This document shows positions 1 to 5,283 of a stretch of DNA of 5,767 nt, piece by piece. The stretch spans positions 1 through 5,767 of the forward strand of contig CAKPRA010000069.1 of assembly GCA_934180065.1 (NCBI GenBank), written 5' to 3'. Source of the stretch: an uncultured Clostridia bacterium. Its GTDB lineage: Bacteria > Bacillota > Clostridia > TANB77 > CAG-508. The notes beneath the pieces were generated by a model. That model ran no database searches. It was not told the origin of the DNA and saw only the letters and a list, made by a program, of their open reading frames with translations. Position numbers and translations under genes: made by a program. Position 1 is the stretch's first letter. The number at the start of each line of letters is the position of its first letter.

Positions 1-137
1 ATAAAAATATGCTCTGCAGAAACATTAGTAAATCCACCTTGATATGTTTCAACAATTTCATTTCCAGCTTCTAGTTCCTTTTTTAGTATTTCTTTCATTT
101 CAATACTTAACTTATCAATTAATCCCTTATCTATCAA
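1..137 (-). CDS. Partial hypothetical protein, TTG start, last visible gene of the putative immunity operon
   Basis: This reading frame enters at base 137 and stays open to the window edge, giving 45 residues; its C-terminus lies outside. There is no ATG at the front. The start is read as TTG because a strong ribosome binding site (GAGGAG, 145-150) sits 7 bases upstream of it, and the stop of the preceding gene is 17 bases away. The visible part begins MIDKGLIDKLSIEM, continues as a charged helix, then reads ELEAGNEIVETYQGGF. No family is recognised with certainty. The N-terminal helix followed by a probable beta strand, and the place at the end of a run of immunity-like genes, suggest another immunity protein; this is inference. 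That the frame is translated is fairly sure; its role is not. Confidence 0.65.
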   Translation of the reverse strand, partial: MIDKGLIDKLSIEMKEILKKELEAGNEIVETYQGGFTNVSAEHIF

Positions 138-154
138 AAAACTTCTCCTCACTT

Positions 155-1180
155 TTAAATCAAATCAACAGCAATAAATTTCGAATCTTTCAACAAGCCC
201 TTATCAATATCTAATATTTTAGCAATAGCAGTAAGTTTAAAATCAAATGAACCAATATAAGTATATCTATTTTCTCCAATTCTTTCATATTCTTTAAGTA
301 ATCTATTATAATATTTTGTCTTTACATTATTCAAAAAATCCACAAATTCTTGGTTCTTTCCTTCAATGCTATCTGAATTAATTACATTCATCAAACCATT
401 GCTATCCTTATCATATTCATCTCCAAAATATCCCTTTTCTTTAAAATAAAAATTTTTAGTAGTAGATACTTTGTTCTCAAATATTTTATTTCTCAATAAA
501 TCCAATATCGCATCAATATATTTTTCATCTACCATATTTTGTCTTATAAAACCATATTCCGAAATATCAATTTGAAATAAATAACCTAAAGATAATAAAT
601 TGATAATTTCTGTATATGTTAATTGAGAATATTTAGTTTTTTCGTTAATGATCTTAAAATATTCATAAATATATTGTTTAATAGCATCGTATTCAGCACT
701 TATTACATATAAAATGCTTATTTTTTGAAATGTGAGGCGAGAAAGCATAATATAGTAATTCTCTAATCCTTTAACTTCGCCATTATTAAATTTTTCTTTA
801 AATCTATTTACACGTTCATTAATCATTTCAAGTTGTTTTAGGTAATAATCTTTGCTTTTAAAAGTATCTCTAACAACATAAGAATCAGCTTTATATTTTA
901 GAACTGCTTCCTTGCTTACTTTTTTAATTTTACGAATAGTTTTTTCTCCGTATTTTTCAATTGTTTCTTCTAGTGTTAATTCTTTTATTGATGACATTAT
1001 ATCTGTATTTCCTATAGCATATGGCGAGTCACTTGGTTCACTTGAATCATATCCCAGTATTCTGTCCATTATTTCATTATTACTAGAATTACTCCATTCA
1101 TTATTAATAAGTTCAAAAGTTTGATTGTTAATTACACAAAATAATCTATTATTTTCTACTAAATAAAACTTGCAATTCAT
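155..1180 (-). CDS. PoNi-like immunity protein (DUF1910/DUF1911), 341 aa
   Basis: Probable cytoplasmic immunity protein that would bind and neutralise a PoNe-type DNase toxin delivered by a neighbouring cell. Residues about 100-185 resemble the helical DUF1910 part (Arg104-Asp105, then helices with KDYYLKQLEMINERVNRF). The C-terminal half, about 190-341, resembles DUF1911, ending in the typical YIGSFDFKLTAIAKIL block (308-323) and a final aspartate-leucine tail. Residues 1-90 are an extra N-terminal section with beta-rich YLVENNRLFCV and a conserved-looking SDSPYAIGNTDIM (51-62); this is not part of the usual PoNi fold and may be a separate small domain. The ATG is preceded by AAAGGTG at about 9 bases. 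It lies 28 bases after the 104-aa gene in the same operon. No PoNe toxin is visible in the window. The family call is from recognised motifs, not a search. Confidence 0.72.
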   Translation of the reverse strand: MNCKFYLVENNRLFCVINNQTFELINNEWSNSSNNEIMDRILGYDSSEPSDSPYAIGNTDIMSSIKELTLEETIEKYGEKTIRKIKKVSKEAVLKYKADSYVVRDTFKSKDYYLKQLEMINERVNRFKEKFNNGEVKGLENYYIMLSRLTFQKISILYVISAEYDAIKQYIYEYFKIINEKTKYSQLTYTEIINLLSLGYLFQIDISEYGFIRQNMVDEKYIDAILDLLRNKIFENKVSTTKNFYFKEKGYFGDEYDKDSNGLMNVINSDSIEGKNQEFVDFLNNVKTKYYNRLLKEYERIGENRYTYIGSFDFKLTAIAKILDIDKGLLKDSKFIAVDLI

Positions 1181-1208
1181 TCGATATCACACCTTTCAAT
1201 TTTTATTA

Positions 1209-1523
1209 TTAGTCTTCATTCATAAATTCATCATAAGCATAACTTTCTATTCCCTCTAACAAATTATCATCTTCATCATATAACTTATATTGAATTTGTA
1301 CATCTCCTAATGATGTTTCTCCATCTAATCCTAGTAAAATAGTATAGAACACTTCGTTCATAACCGAATCTAGTAATTCCTTTACTTCATCAGTTGATAT
1401 ACCTTTTGAAACAATATTTTTTATCTGATTTCCTACTTGTGTTTCATTTTCTTTATCAAAATATATTTTTAACATCTCTTGTTTTTCTTTATAACAATTT
1501 TTTACAAATTCTTCTGCTGTCAT
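1209..1523 (-). CDS. Small acidic protein, putative immunity protein (104 aa)
   Basis: I do not recognise a named family. The protein is acidic and soluble, with no signal peptide or membrane segment. Residues 1-55 look helical (TAEEFVKNCYKEKQEMLKIY, then VKELLDSVMNEVFYTIL). Residues 60-95 look like beta strands around ILLGLDGETSLGDVQIQYKL, and the tail reads YAYDEFMNED. This helix-then-strand layout, the size and the charge are common among immunity proteins of polymorphic toxins. The start is firm: GGAGGGAG lies 6 bases before the ATG. It begins 16 bases after the stop of the YezG-like gene and ends 28 bases before the PoNi-like gene, so it is almost certainly co-transcribed. The immunity role rests on context alone. 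Confidence 0.7.
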   Translation of the reverse strand: MTAEEFVKNCYKEKQEMLKIYFDKENETQVGNQIKNIVSKGISTDEVKELLDSVMNEVFYTILLGLDGETSLGDVQIQYKLYDEDDNLLEGIESYAYDEFMNED

Positions 1524-1539
1524 TACAGACTCCCTCCAA

Positions 1540-1968
1540 TTATTTAAGATTATTTTTTACTTCATTTTCCCATTCAATAAAAGCTCCTGCACAGCCTAAT
1601 TCTGTTTTTTCAAGATTATCATAATCATAGTTAGAATCAAAACTTTTGGTATTTGTGTCATATATTAATTTAAATTGAATTGGTGCTTTTCTATTATATT
1701 CATTGCATAAATCAACTATCTTTTCAGTATCATCCATTCCTAAATCAAAAACTTGATTTATTATATCATCAGATACTCCTAGCTCATTAAAGGATACAAT
1801 TTGTGAATTGTATTCAAAAAATGTATTAAAAAATGTCTCGTGTTCATCGCAAAAAGCATATATGTATACTTTATCAACCTTTATATTTACATCTTCAAGA
1901 GCTTCTAGACAGAGTGCTACCATTCCTGTTTGTATTTCCATAAACTCATCATCAAAAACTTTTTCCAT
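1540..1968 (-). CDS. YezG-like (DUF600) immunity protein, 142 aa
   Basis: Probable cytoplasmic immunity protein. The order of elements fits the YezG/DUF600 family, whose Bacillus member protects against the LXG toxin YeeF. There is an N-terminal amphipathic helix (EFMEIQTGMVALCLEAL, 8-24), a strand KVYIYAF (33-39), a second strand with FFEYNSQIV (50-58), a helix around DTEKIVDLCNEYN (80-92), the strand pair IQFKLIYDTNTKSFDSNYDY (97-116), and an IEWENEV helix near the end. Overall identity to YezG looks low, so it may belong to a sister family. The ATG directly abuts the TAA of the 68-aa gene (TAAATG), with its AGAGGA ribosome binding site inside that gene, so translation is probably coupled. 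Nearly all codons end in A or T, like its neighbours. Confidence 0.6.
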   Translation of the reverse strand: MEKVFDDEFMEIQTGMVALCLEALEDVNIKVDKVYIYAFCDEHETFFNTFFEYNSQIVSFNELGVSDDIINQVFDLGMDDTEKIVDLCNEYNRKAPIQFKLIYDTNTKSFDSNYDYDNLEKTELGCAGAFIEWENEVKNNLK

Positions 1969-2175
1969 TTATCTTTCTTCCTCTCTTTTGATAATTTCTT
2001 TATATTCCTCGTCTGTTAATATTTTTCCCCATAATCCATAATGCAATTCTTCAAATCCTGCTTTATACATAGTTTCATTATCTGGAGATGAGATATAATA
2101 CAACGTTGGCTTATCTTCTCCATTCACTCTATAAGTTCCAAGTCTGCACAGAACTCCCTTATAATTTATTTCCAT
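1969..2175 (-). CDS. Small hypothetical protein, first gene of the putative immunity operon (68 aa)
   Basis: No family is recognised. The chain is mostly predicted strands (INYKGVLCRLGTYRVNG, then PTLYYISS) followed by a segment GFEELHYGLWGKI and a charged C-terminal helix KEIIKREEER. No signal or membrane segment. An ATG three codons earlier (2184) is in frame, but the AAAGGA ribosome binding site lies only one base from it and about 10 bases from the ATG at 2175, so the shorter 68-residue form is preferred. The stop touches the start of the next gene. Its 5' end overlaps by 17 bases a 48-codon open stretch that may be the tail of a lost toxin; toxin and immunity genes often overlap in this way. 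An immunity role is inferred only from that context. Confidence 0.6.
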   Translation of the reverse strand: MEINYKGVLCRLGTYRVNGEDKPTLYYISSPDNETMYKAGFEELHYGLWGKILTDEEYKEIIKREEER

Positions 2176-2305
2176 AATTACCATATCCTTTCTTGGAATA
2201 TTCTAAATTAGTACATATTTCTTTATTCTTTATGTAATAATATCTTGATATTTTATCATATTTTCCAAAAAGTTCTTTCCAACAATATATTGTTCTAACA
2301 TAAAC
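2159..2305 (-). pseudogene. Possible C-terminal remnant of a lost (toxin?) gene
   Basis: A 48-codon stop-to-stop frame without a start codon. It reads YCWKELFGKYDKISRYYY in its first half and YSKKGYGNYGNKL at its end. Counting codon positions gives G or C at 11 first, 13 second and 5 third positions of 48, the pattern expected of coding DNA in this genome. Its stop lies 17 bases inside the 68-aa gene, whose ribosome binding site is embedded in it. In the same frame, beyond one TAA, another 15 codons stay open. A larger protein whose 3' end survived is the simplest reading, and a polymorphic toxin would fit the downstream immunity genes. No family is recognised. In AT-rich DNA a 48-codon frame can also arise by chance. 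Confidence 0.35.
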
Positions 2306-2386
2306 TTAACATGAATGCTTGTATAATAATGTTAAATTATATCTATTAACATTTTATCTTTAAATCTTCCTTGATTATCTATCAGC

Positions 2387-2395
2387 ATTATAACA
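2387..2395 (-). promoter_or_regulatory. Candidate extended -10 promoter for the immunity operon
   Basis: On the minus strand the sequence reads TGTTATAAT, a perfect -10 box with the TGn extension. No good -35 box lies 16-18 bases upstream. Transcription would start near 2380 and give a leader of about 200 bases before the 68-aa gene. It is the best promoter-like site seen upstream of the operon, but such motifs are common in AT-rich DNA. Confidence 0.3.
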
Positions 2396-2472
2396 CAAAA
2401 TTATAAAATTTACTGCTAAAATACAGATTATTCAATTTATTTTTTATTATGCTCATATGAACTTGTAAAAGC

Positions 2473-2504
2473 AAAAAAATTAAAAAGCATTGCTTTCTAA
2501 TTTT
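2473..2504 (-). terminator. Rho-independent terminator, leftward
   Basis: On the minus strand a 13-bp stem (arms 2492-2504 and 2476-2488, one G-U pair) with a three-base loop is followed by a run of T that overlaps the arm and continues to 2473. It lies about 160 bases past the PAP2 stop and about 55 bases past the small 21-codon frame. It would stop leftward transcripts before the immunity operon. Confidence 0.55.
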
Positions 2505-2665
2505 CAAAAAGATTATTATAAAATTTTTAGATAATTTTTTATATTTCCATTATGTAATTTTAATGTTCTCCAACACATTTAATAATTATTTTTTCAATAT
2601 CATCAATTGAAGCTTTGCAATCCATATTAATCTATTCTTTTTACTCCGACTTTGCAACTTACTAT

Positions 2666-3304
2666 TCATCGCTCTATAAAAAATTTATTAACTGCACTTA
2701 TATATATAATTAAATATGATATAGATATAAAAAATCCACCTAAAACGTCACTTGTATAATGTACACCTAAATAAATTCTGCTTATTCCAATAGAGCATAT
2801 TAGTATGCTTAATAATATAATTGATATCCATTTTAAATATTTATTTTTTACATATTTATAAATTAAATATATCAAATATCCATAAAAAGCCATACTTACC
2901 ATGGAGTGTCCTGATGGAAAACTGTATCCTGATTCTTCTACTATTCTAAACTCCGTTGGGCGTGGTCTTTGTACTATTCTTTTTAATAATTGATTTAATA
3001 CTGTAATTATTGCCAAATTTGAAATTATTGATACACCTATTTTCTTATTTTTTATAAAAATAAACAACATAGGAGCCAGTATAATTAATATTATTGTTCC
3101 TCCAAAATTAGTAATAAATTTTGCTATTGGTGTTGCAAAATCTGATATTAATAATGTTGATACTAATTTATATCCAACTATATCTCCATTCATTATCTCT
3201 TTATTAAATACATCTTCTGCTAATGCGAAAAATCCTATTAAACAAATAAATAATACAATCCATTTTAAATTTTTAACAATAAATTCTTTTAACTTTTCTT
3301 TCAT
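2666..3304 (-). CDS. PAP2-superfamily membrane phosphatase, 212 aa
   Basis: Integral membrane lipid phosphatase of the PAP2 type, removing a phosphate from a lipid substrate such as phosphatidic acid, phosphatidylglycerophosphate or undecaprenyl pyrophosphate; the substrate cannot be told from sequence. All three signature motifs are intact: Lys108 with Arg115-Pro116 (KRIVQRPRP), Pro130-Ser-Gly-His133 (PSGH), and Ser175-Arg176, His182, Asp186 (SRIYLGVHYTSD). His182 would be the nucleophile and His133 the acid. About six hydrophobic helices are visible, near residues 13-30, 69-86, 91-107, 135-150, 158-174 and 188-206, and the active-site motifs should face the outside. Length is normal for the family. 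The start is supported by GAGG 6 bases before the ATG. It stands alone, with gaps of about 300 bases upstream and 480 bases downstream. A BcrC-like role in bacitracin tolerance is possible but unproven. Confidence 0.9.
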   Translation of the reverse strand: MKEKLKEFIVKNLKWIVLFICLIGFFALAEDVFNKEIMNGDIVGYKLVSTLLISDFATPIAKFITNFGGTIILIILAPMLFIFIKNKKIGVSIISNLAIITVLNQLLKRIVQRPRPTEFRIVEESGYSFPSGHSMVSMAFYGYLIYLIYKYVKNKYLKWISIILLSILICSIGISRIYLGVHYTSDVLGGFFISISYLIIYISAVNKFFIER

Positions 3305-3332
3305 CTTTTACCTCTTCTATTATTTTGATTCT

Positions 3333-3392
3333 TTATATTATTTGCACTCTTCTTAAAGTAGCTCTTATTCTTTCAAGTAGCTTTTCAACTTC
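3333..3392 (-). pseudogene. Possible remnant of an OmpR-type response regulator receiver domain
   Basis: A 19-codon frame reads EVEKLLERIRATLRRVQII and then stops. This closely resembles the last helix of OmpR-family receiver domains, which typically reads KPF followed by a hydrophobic-acidic ELLARIRALLRR-like helix. Just upstream in another frame is TAT GGG TAT TTG (Tyr-Gly-Tyr-Leu), where an intact gene would encode the strand before the KPF. This would fit a small deletion. Nothing else of the regulator is left. The match is short and could be chance. Confidence 0.3.
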
Positions 3393-3526
3393 TCAAATAC
3401 CCATATGATTATACCTTACTTTCAAAAACTTTTCTACTTTTATGCTTTCTTTTTACGCCTTTCATTTTTTAGATTATACATTTCTATTTGAAACTTTCCT
3501 AAATTTATTTTATAATACTTTTAAAG

Positions 3527-3551
3527 AAAAAAACAAATCTTTTTAGATTTG
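3527..3551 (-). terminator. Rho-independent terminator of the acetyltransferase gene
   Basis: On the minus strand CAAATCT-AAAA-AGATTTG forms a perfect 7-bp stem with a four-base loop, followed at once by seven T (3527-3533). It lies about 53 bases past the acetyltransferase stop. Confidence 0.85.
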
Positions 3552-3604
3552 CCTTCGATTGTTTTAATAACATTGTATATCATCTCCTATACAAATTATC
3601 GTTC

Positions 3605-4162
3605 TTATTTTATTTCTTTTATAACCTTACATGGATTTCCAACTGCTACACTATTTGATGGAATATTTTTATTTACAACACTTCCTGCACCTATTACAAC
3701 ATTATCACCAATAGTTACTCCTGGAAGCACAATTACATTTCCACCTATCCATACATTATTTCCTACTTTGATTGGCTTTGCATATTCTAATCCTTTATTT
3801 CTGGTTTTATAATCTAAAGGATGTCCTGCTGTATAAAAACCACAATTAGGTGCTATAAATACATTATCGCCAAACTCTACTTTTGCACCATCTAAGATTA
3901 TGCAATTGTGATTCATATAAAAATTTTCTCCAACCAAAATATTATAACCATAATCACACCAAAAATTTTGTTCAACTATTATTTGCTTCCCTGTTTTTGC
4001 AAATAATTTTTTTATTATTTTATCCTTACCTTCAGAATTTGATGGTTTTAGATTATTATATTCGAAACAAATATCTTTAGCTTTATATCTATCTTCTATT
4101 AGCTCTTTGTCGTAGTTAGCATCATATAATTCCCCTGCTAACATTTTATCTTTTTCTGACAT
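3605..4162 (-). CDS. Sugar O-acetyltransferase, maltose/galactoside type (LbH hexapeptide), 185 aa
   Basis: Cytoplasmic enzyme that moves an acetyl group from acetyl-CoA to a hydroxyl of a sugar such as maltose, glucose or a galactoside; probably a trimer. Residues 4-57 form the helical Mac domain (KDKMLAGELYDANYDKEL). From about 60 on there is a left-handed beta helix of hexapeptide repeats, clear in ILVGEN, VEFGDNVFIAPN, IKVGNNVWIGGNVIVLPGV and TIGDNVVIGAGSVV. The extended loop carries the expected catalytic histidine, His114, in TAGHPLD, and the VWIGG tryptophan near 138 matches the CoA-site pattern. The C-terminus ends in the usual VGNPCKVIKEI. Length fits the family (about 185-200 residues). 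GGAGG lies 6 bases before the ATG. It is a single gene with its own terminator. A true maltose preference cannot be read from sequence. Confidence 0.93.
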   Translation of the reverse strand: MSEKDKMLAGELYDANYDKELIEDRYKAKDICFEYNNLKPSNSEGKDKIIKKLFAKTGKQIIVEQNFWCDYGYNILVGENFYMNHNCIILDGAKVEFGDNVFIAPNCGFYTAGHPLDYKTRNKGLEYAKPIKVGNNVWIGGNVIVLPGVTIGDNVVIGAGSVVNKNIPSNSVAVGNPCKVIKEIK

Positions 4163-4201
4163 AATGTTCCTCCAATCATAAAAAATTATTATCTAATTTT
4201 T

Positions 4202-4207
4202 ATTATA
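4202..4207 (-). promoter_or_regulatory. Candidate -10 box of the acetyltransferase gene
   Basis: TATAAT on the minus strand, about 40 bases upstream of the ATG, just past the hairpin that ends the VOC gene. No clear -35 box is seen at 16-18 bases, so this is only a candidate. Confidence 0.35.
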
Positions 4208-4215
4208 CTAACATA

Positions 4216-4248
4216 AAAGCAGATAATTATCGACTAACTATCTGCTTT
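4216..4248 (-). terminator. Hairpin, probable terminator after the VOC gene
   Basis: Perfect 10-bp inverted repeat AAAGCAGATA / TATCTGCTTT with a 13-base loop, starting 16 bases past the VOC stop. The T-run after it is short (four, partly within the stem), so termination may be leaky and allow some read-through into the acetyltransferase. Confidence 0.6.
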
Positions 4249-4263
4249 AAAATTTGTAATTTA

Positions 4264-4650
4264 TTAATTATTAAATCTTAATAAATATCCATCTGGATCC
4301 TGTATTAAAAATTCTTTATCATTATATATAATTTCATCAACTTTATAAGTATGATATTCTAAATCTAAAAAAAATTTAAAATTTTTATTCTTTAATTTAT
4401 TATACATTTTTTCTACATCTGATACAGACATACTTATATTTATTCCTCTACCAAAAGGATATTCCATAACTGCTGTATTCCAATTATCGTTTATTTCTTC
4501 TATCATCAATTGATTATTTTCAAGCTCTAAAAAACAAAACTTGTTTTCTATTCTTTCATACTTTATCTTAAATCCTAATTCTAAATAAAATTCTTTGCTC
4601 TTTTCAATATTAGAAACCGTTAATTCCGGTATTAAACTATTAAATTTCAT
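4264..4650 (-). CDS. VOC-family (glyoxalase/bleomycin resistance-like) protein, 128 aa
   Basis: Small cytoplasmic protein of the vicinal oxygen chelate fold, with two beta-alpha-beta-beta-beta units. The first is seen in IPELTVSNIEKSKEFYLELG (7-26) with the strand KFCFLELENNQLMIEE (37-52). The second is seen in GINISMSVSDVEKMYNKLKN (69-88) and the closing IQDPDGYLLRFNN. This layout is closest to the bleomycin-resistance branch, whose members bind and sequester a drug rather than catalyse a metal-dependent reaction, but the ligand cannot be told from sequence. Length is typical. AAGGAGA lies 8 bases before the ATG and a good extended -10 promoter sits just upstream. It is followed by its own hairpin and appears to be monocistronic. 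Confidence 0.85.
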   Translation of the reverse strand: MKFNSLIPELTVSNIEKSKEFYLELGFKIKYERIENKFCFLELENNQLMIEEINDNWNTAVMEYPFGRGINISMSVSDVEKMYNKLKNKNFKFFLDLEYHTYKVDEIIYNDKEFLIQDPDGYLLRFNN

Positions 4651-4685
4651 CTTATAGCTCTCCTTAAAATCATTTCTCGCATTTT

Positions 4686-4714
4686 ATTATATCAATTTTC
4701 ATTGATTTCTACAA
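4686..4714 (-). promoter_or_regulatory. Promoter of the VOC gene with a dyad in the spacer
   Basis: On the minus strand TTGTAG (4709-4714), a 17-base spacer and TATAAT (4686-4691) with the extended TGA element form a good vegetative promoter. Transcription would start near 4679. The spacer contains the inverted repeat ATCAAT-GAAA-ATTGAT (4691-4706), which could be an operator. Confidence 0.6.
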
Positions 4715-4739
4715 TAAAATTTCCAATATTCGTCAATCC

Positions 4740-4783
4740 AAAAAAACAGAATCGGACTTATTTAATATGCTAAAAATAAGTCC
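4740..4783 (-). terminator. Inverted repeat with downstream T-run at the end of the adaptor remnant
   Basis: GGACTTATTT / AAATAAGTCC is a perfect 10-bp inverted repeat (4754-4763 and 4774-4783) with a 10-base loop. On the minus strand a run of seven T follows after a 13-base gap, so it is not an ideal terminator. It falls inside the unrelated tail of the broken adaptor frame and may be the original gene's terminator brought close by a deletion. Confidence 0.4.
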
Positions 4784-5048
4784 AATTAATGTTATACGCC
4801 CAGTATATGTTTTTGTTTCGTCAGCAAGTAAAGTTATTTCAGCTTCCAACCCTTTTTTTAGCTCTCCTATTTCATTTTCACTTATTGATATTGTAGTTTG
4901 TAATGTAGTTAAATCTGATAGCTCTATATAATTTGAAGAAGTACATTTTAATCCAGTATCTGGTACGCTAATGCTTTCTATAACTAAGTCATAAGGTGCT
5001 GTCAAATACTTTCCATTTGTATATTCTAATATTTTTTCTCCATATAAT

Positions 5049-5070
5049 ACAGTATCATCACAGTATCATC
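5049..5070. repeat. Exact 11-bp tandem duplication
   Basis: ACAGTATCATC occurs twice back to back on the plus strand (5049-5059 and 5060-5070). The unit is not a multiple of three and shifts the frame of the adaptor gene; deleting one copy restores it. Confidence 0.95.
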
Positions 5071-5207
5071 CTCTTCTACATACATTGCTTTAAAATATTT
5101 TGTTGTTGTTAATTCCAACTTTTCCGTTGTTTTACTATCTTCTGCATTTAATCCCACTTGTCTTCCAACAAAAAATTTCTTATTTTCAAAACAATTCCGT
5201 AATTATG

Positions 5208-5236
5208 TTGAACTAATTCCAAAATTTTGGTATACT
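5208..5236 (+). promoter_or_regulatory. Promoter of the 102-aa membrane protein gene
   Basis: TTGAAC (5208-5213), a 17-base spacer and TATACT (5231-5236) preceded by TGG form an extended -10 vegetative promoter. Transcription would begin near 5243, leaving a leader of about 65 bases. A second TATAAT (5244-5249) lies nearby without a -35 partner. Confidence 0.6.
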
Positions 5237-5257
5237 ATATCGGTATAATTCTTATAT

Positions 5258-5271
5258 ATGTCAATTGACAT
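5258..5271. promoter_or_regulatory. 14-bp perfect palindrome in the leader
   Basis: ATGTCAATTGACAT is identical on both strands and lies about 15 bases past the predicted transcription start. The ATGT/ACAT half-sites recall PadR-type operators, though with a 6-base rather than the usual longer centre. Probable regulator site; the regulator is unknown. Confidence 0.45.
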
Positions 5272-5283
5272 TCACTTTGAAAC

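Larger units (their letters stand above)
2185..2665. other. Gene-poor, AT-rich interval between the immunity operon and the PAP2 gene
   Basis: No convincing gene is visible here. It contains the possible toxin tail, a candidate -10 box, a hairpin terminator (2473-2504) and short minus-strand frames. One frame at 2560-2625 encodes 21 residues (MDCKASIDDIEKIIIKCVGE then His) with coding-like base bias but no usable ribosome binding site. Another at 2586-2669 encodes 27 basic residues and starts inside the PAP2 stop (ATGA). A third scrap near 2333-2398 includes MLIDNQGRFKDKMLIDII before a stop. These look like debris of decayed genes rather than working genes. Confidence 0.5.
3305..3604. other. 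Intergenic region upstream of the PAP2 gene
   Basis: No complete gene is visible. It holds the acetyltransferase terminator at its right end and a short remnant resembling a receiver domain (3333-3392). Two TATAAT boxes lie on the minus strand (3408-3413 and 3473-3478), either of which could serve the PAP2 gene; neither has a convincing -35 partner. Confidence 0.5.
4733..5202 (-). pseudogene. Decayed HlyD/MacA-type efflux adaptor (membrane fusion protein), frameshifted and truncated
   Basis: Remains of a periplasmic-adaptor-like subunit of an ABC efflux pump. Part one (5202 to about 5060) reads KKFFVGRQVGLNAEDSKTTE and then KYFKAMYVEEDDTV. Part two, in another frame, reads YGEKILEYTNGKYLTAPYDL, the second half of the lipoyl-like domain, followed by the beta-barrel with IELSDLTTLQTTISISENEI and GLEAEITLLADETKTYTGRI. 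An exact 11-bp duplication (5049-5070) shifts the frame; removing one copy joins VEEDDTV to LYGEKILEY without a break. The signal/anchor helix is missing at the front (in-frame TAA at 5203-5205). At the back the family match ends after TYTGRITLIG, and 15 unrelated residues lead to the stop. About 150 of a usual 350-450 residues remain, so it should not work. No pump ATPase or permease is nearby. Confidence 0.8.

Noticed and set aside
2173..2184. The upstream ATG at 2184 as the start of the 68-aa gene
   Set aside because: The ribosome binding site is only one base away from it, against about ten bases from the ATG at 2175.
3355..3395. Two near-repeats of AAGTAGCT about 20 bases apart
   Set aside because: They fall within the possible receiver-domain scrap, and a two-copy 8-base match is not unusual in this composition.
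3549..4080. Plus-strand frames across the acetyltransferase gene
   Set aside because: They mirror a well-supported gene on the other strand, lack good ribosome binding sites and resemble no family.
4733..5005. A complete 90-residue protein starting with TTG at 5005
   Set aside because: The frame is the middle of an adaptor protein; the TTG is an internal leucine codon with no ribosome binding site, and the similarity continues upstream across the duplication.
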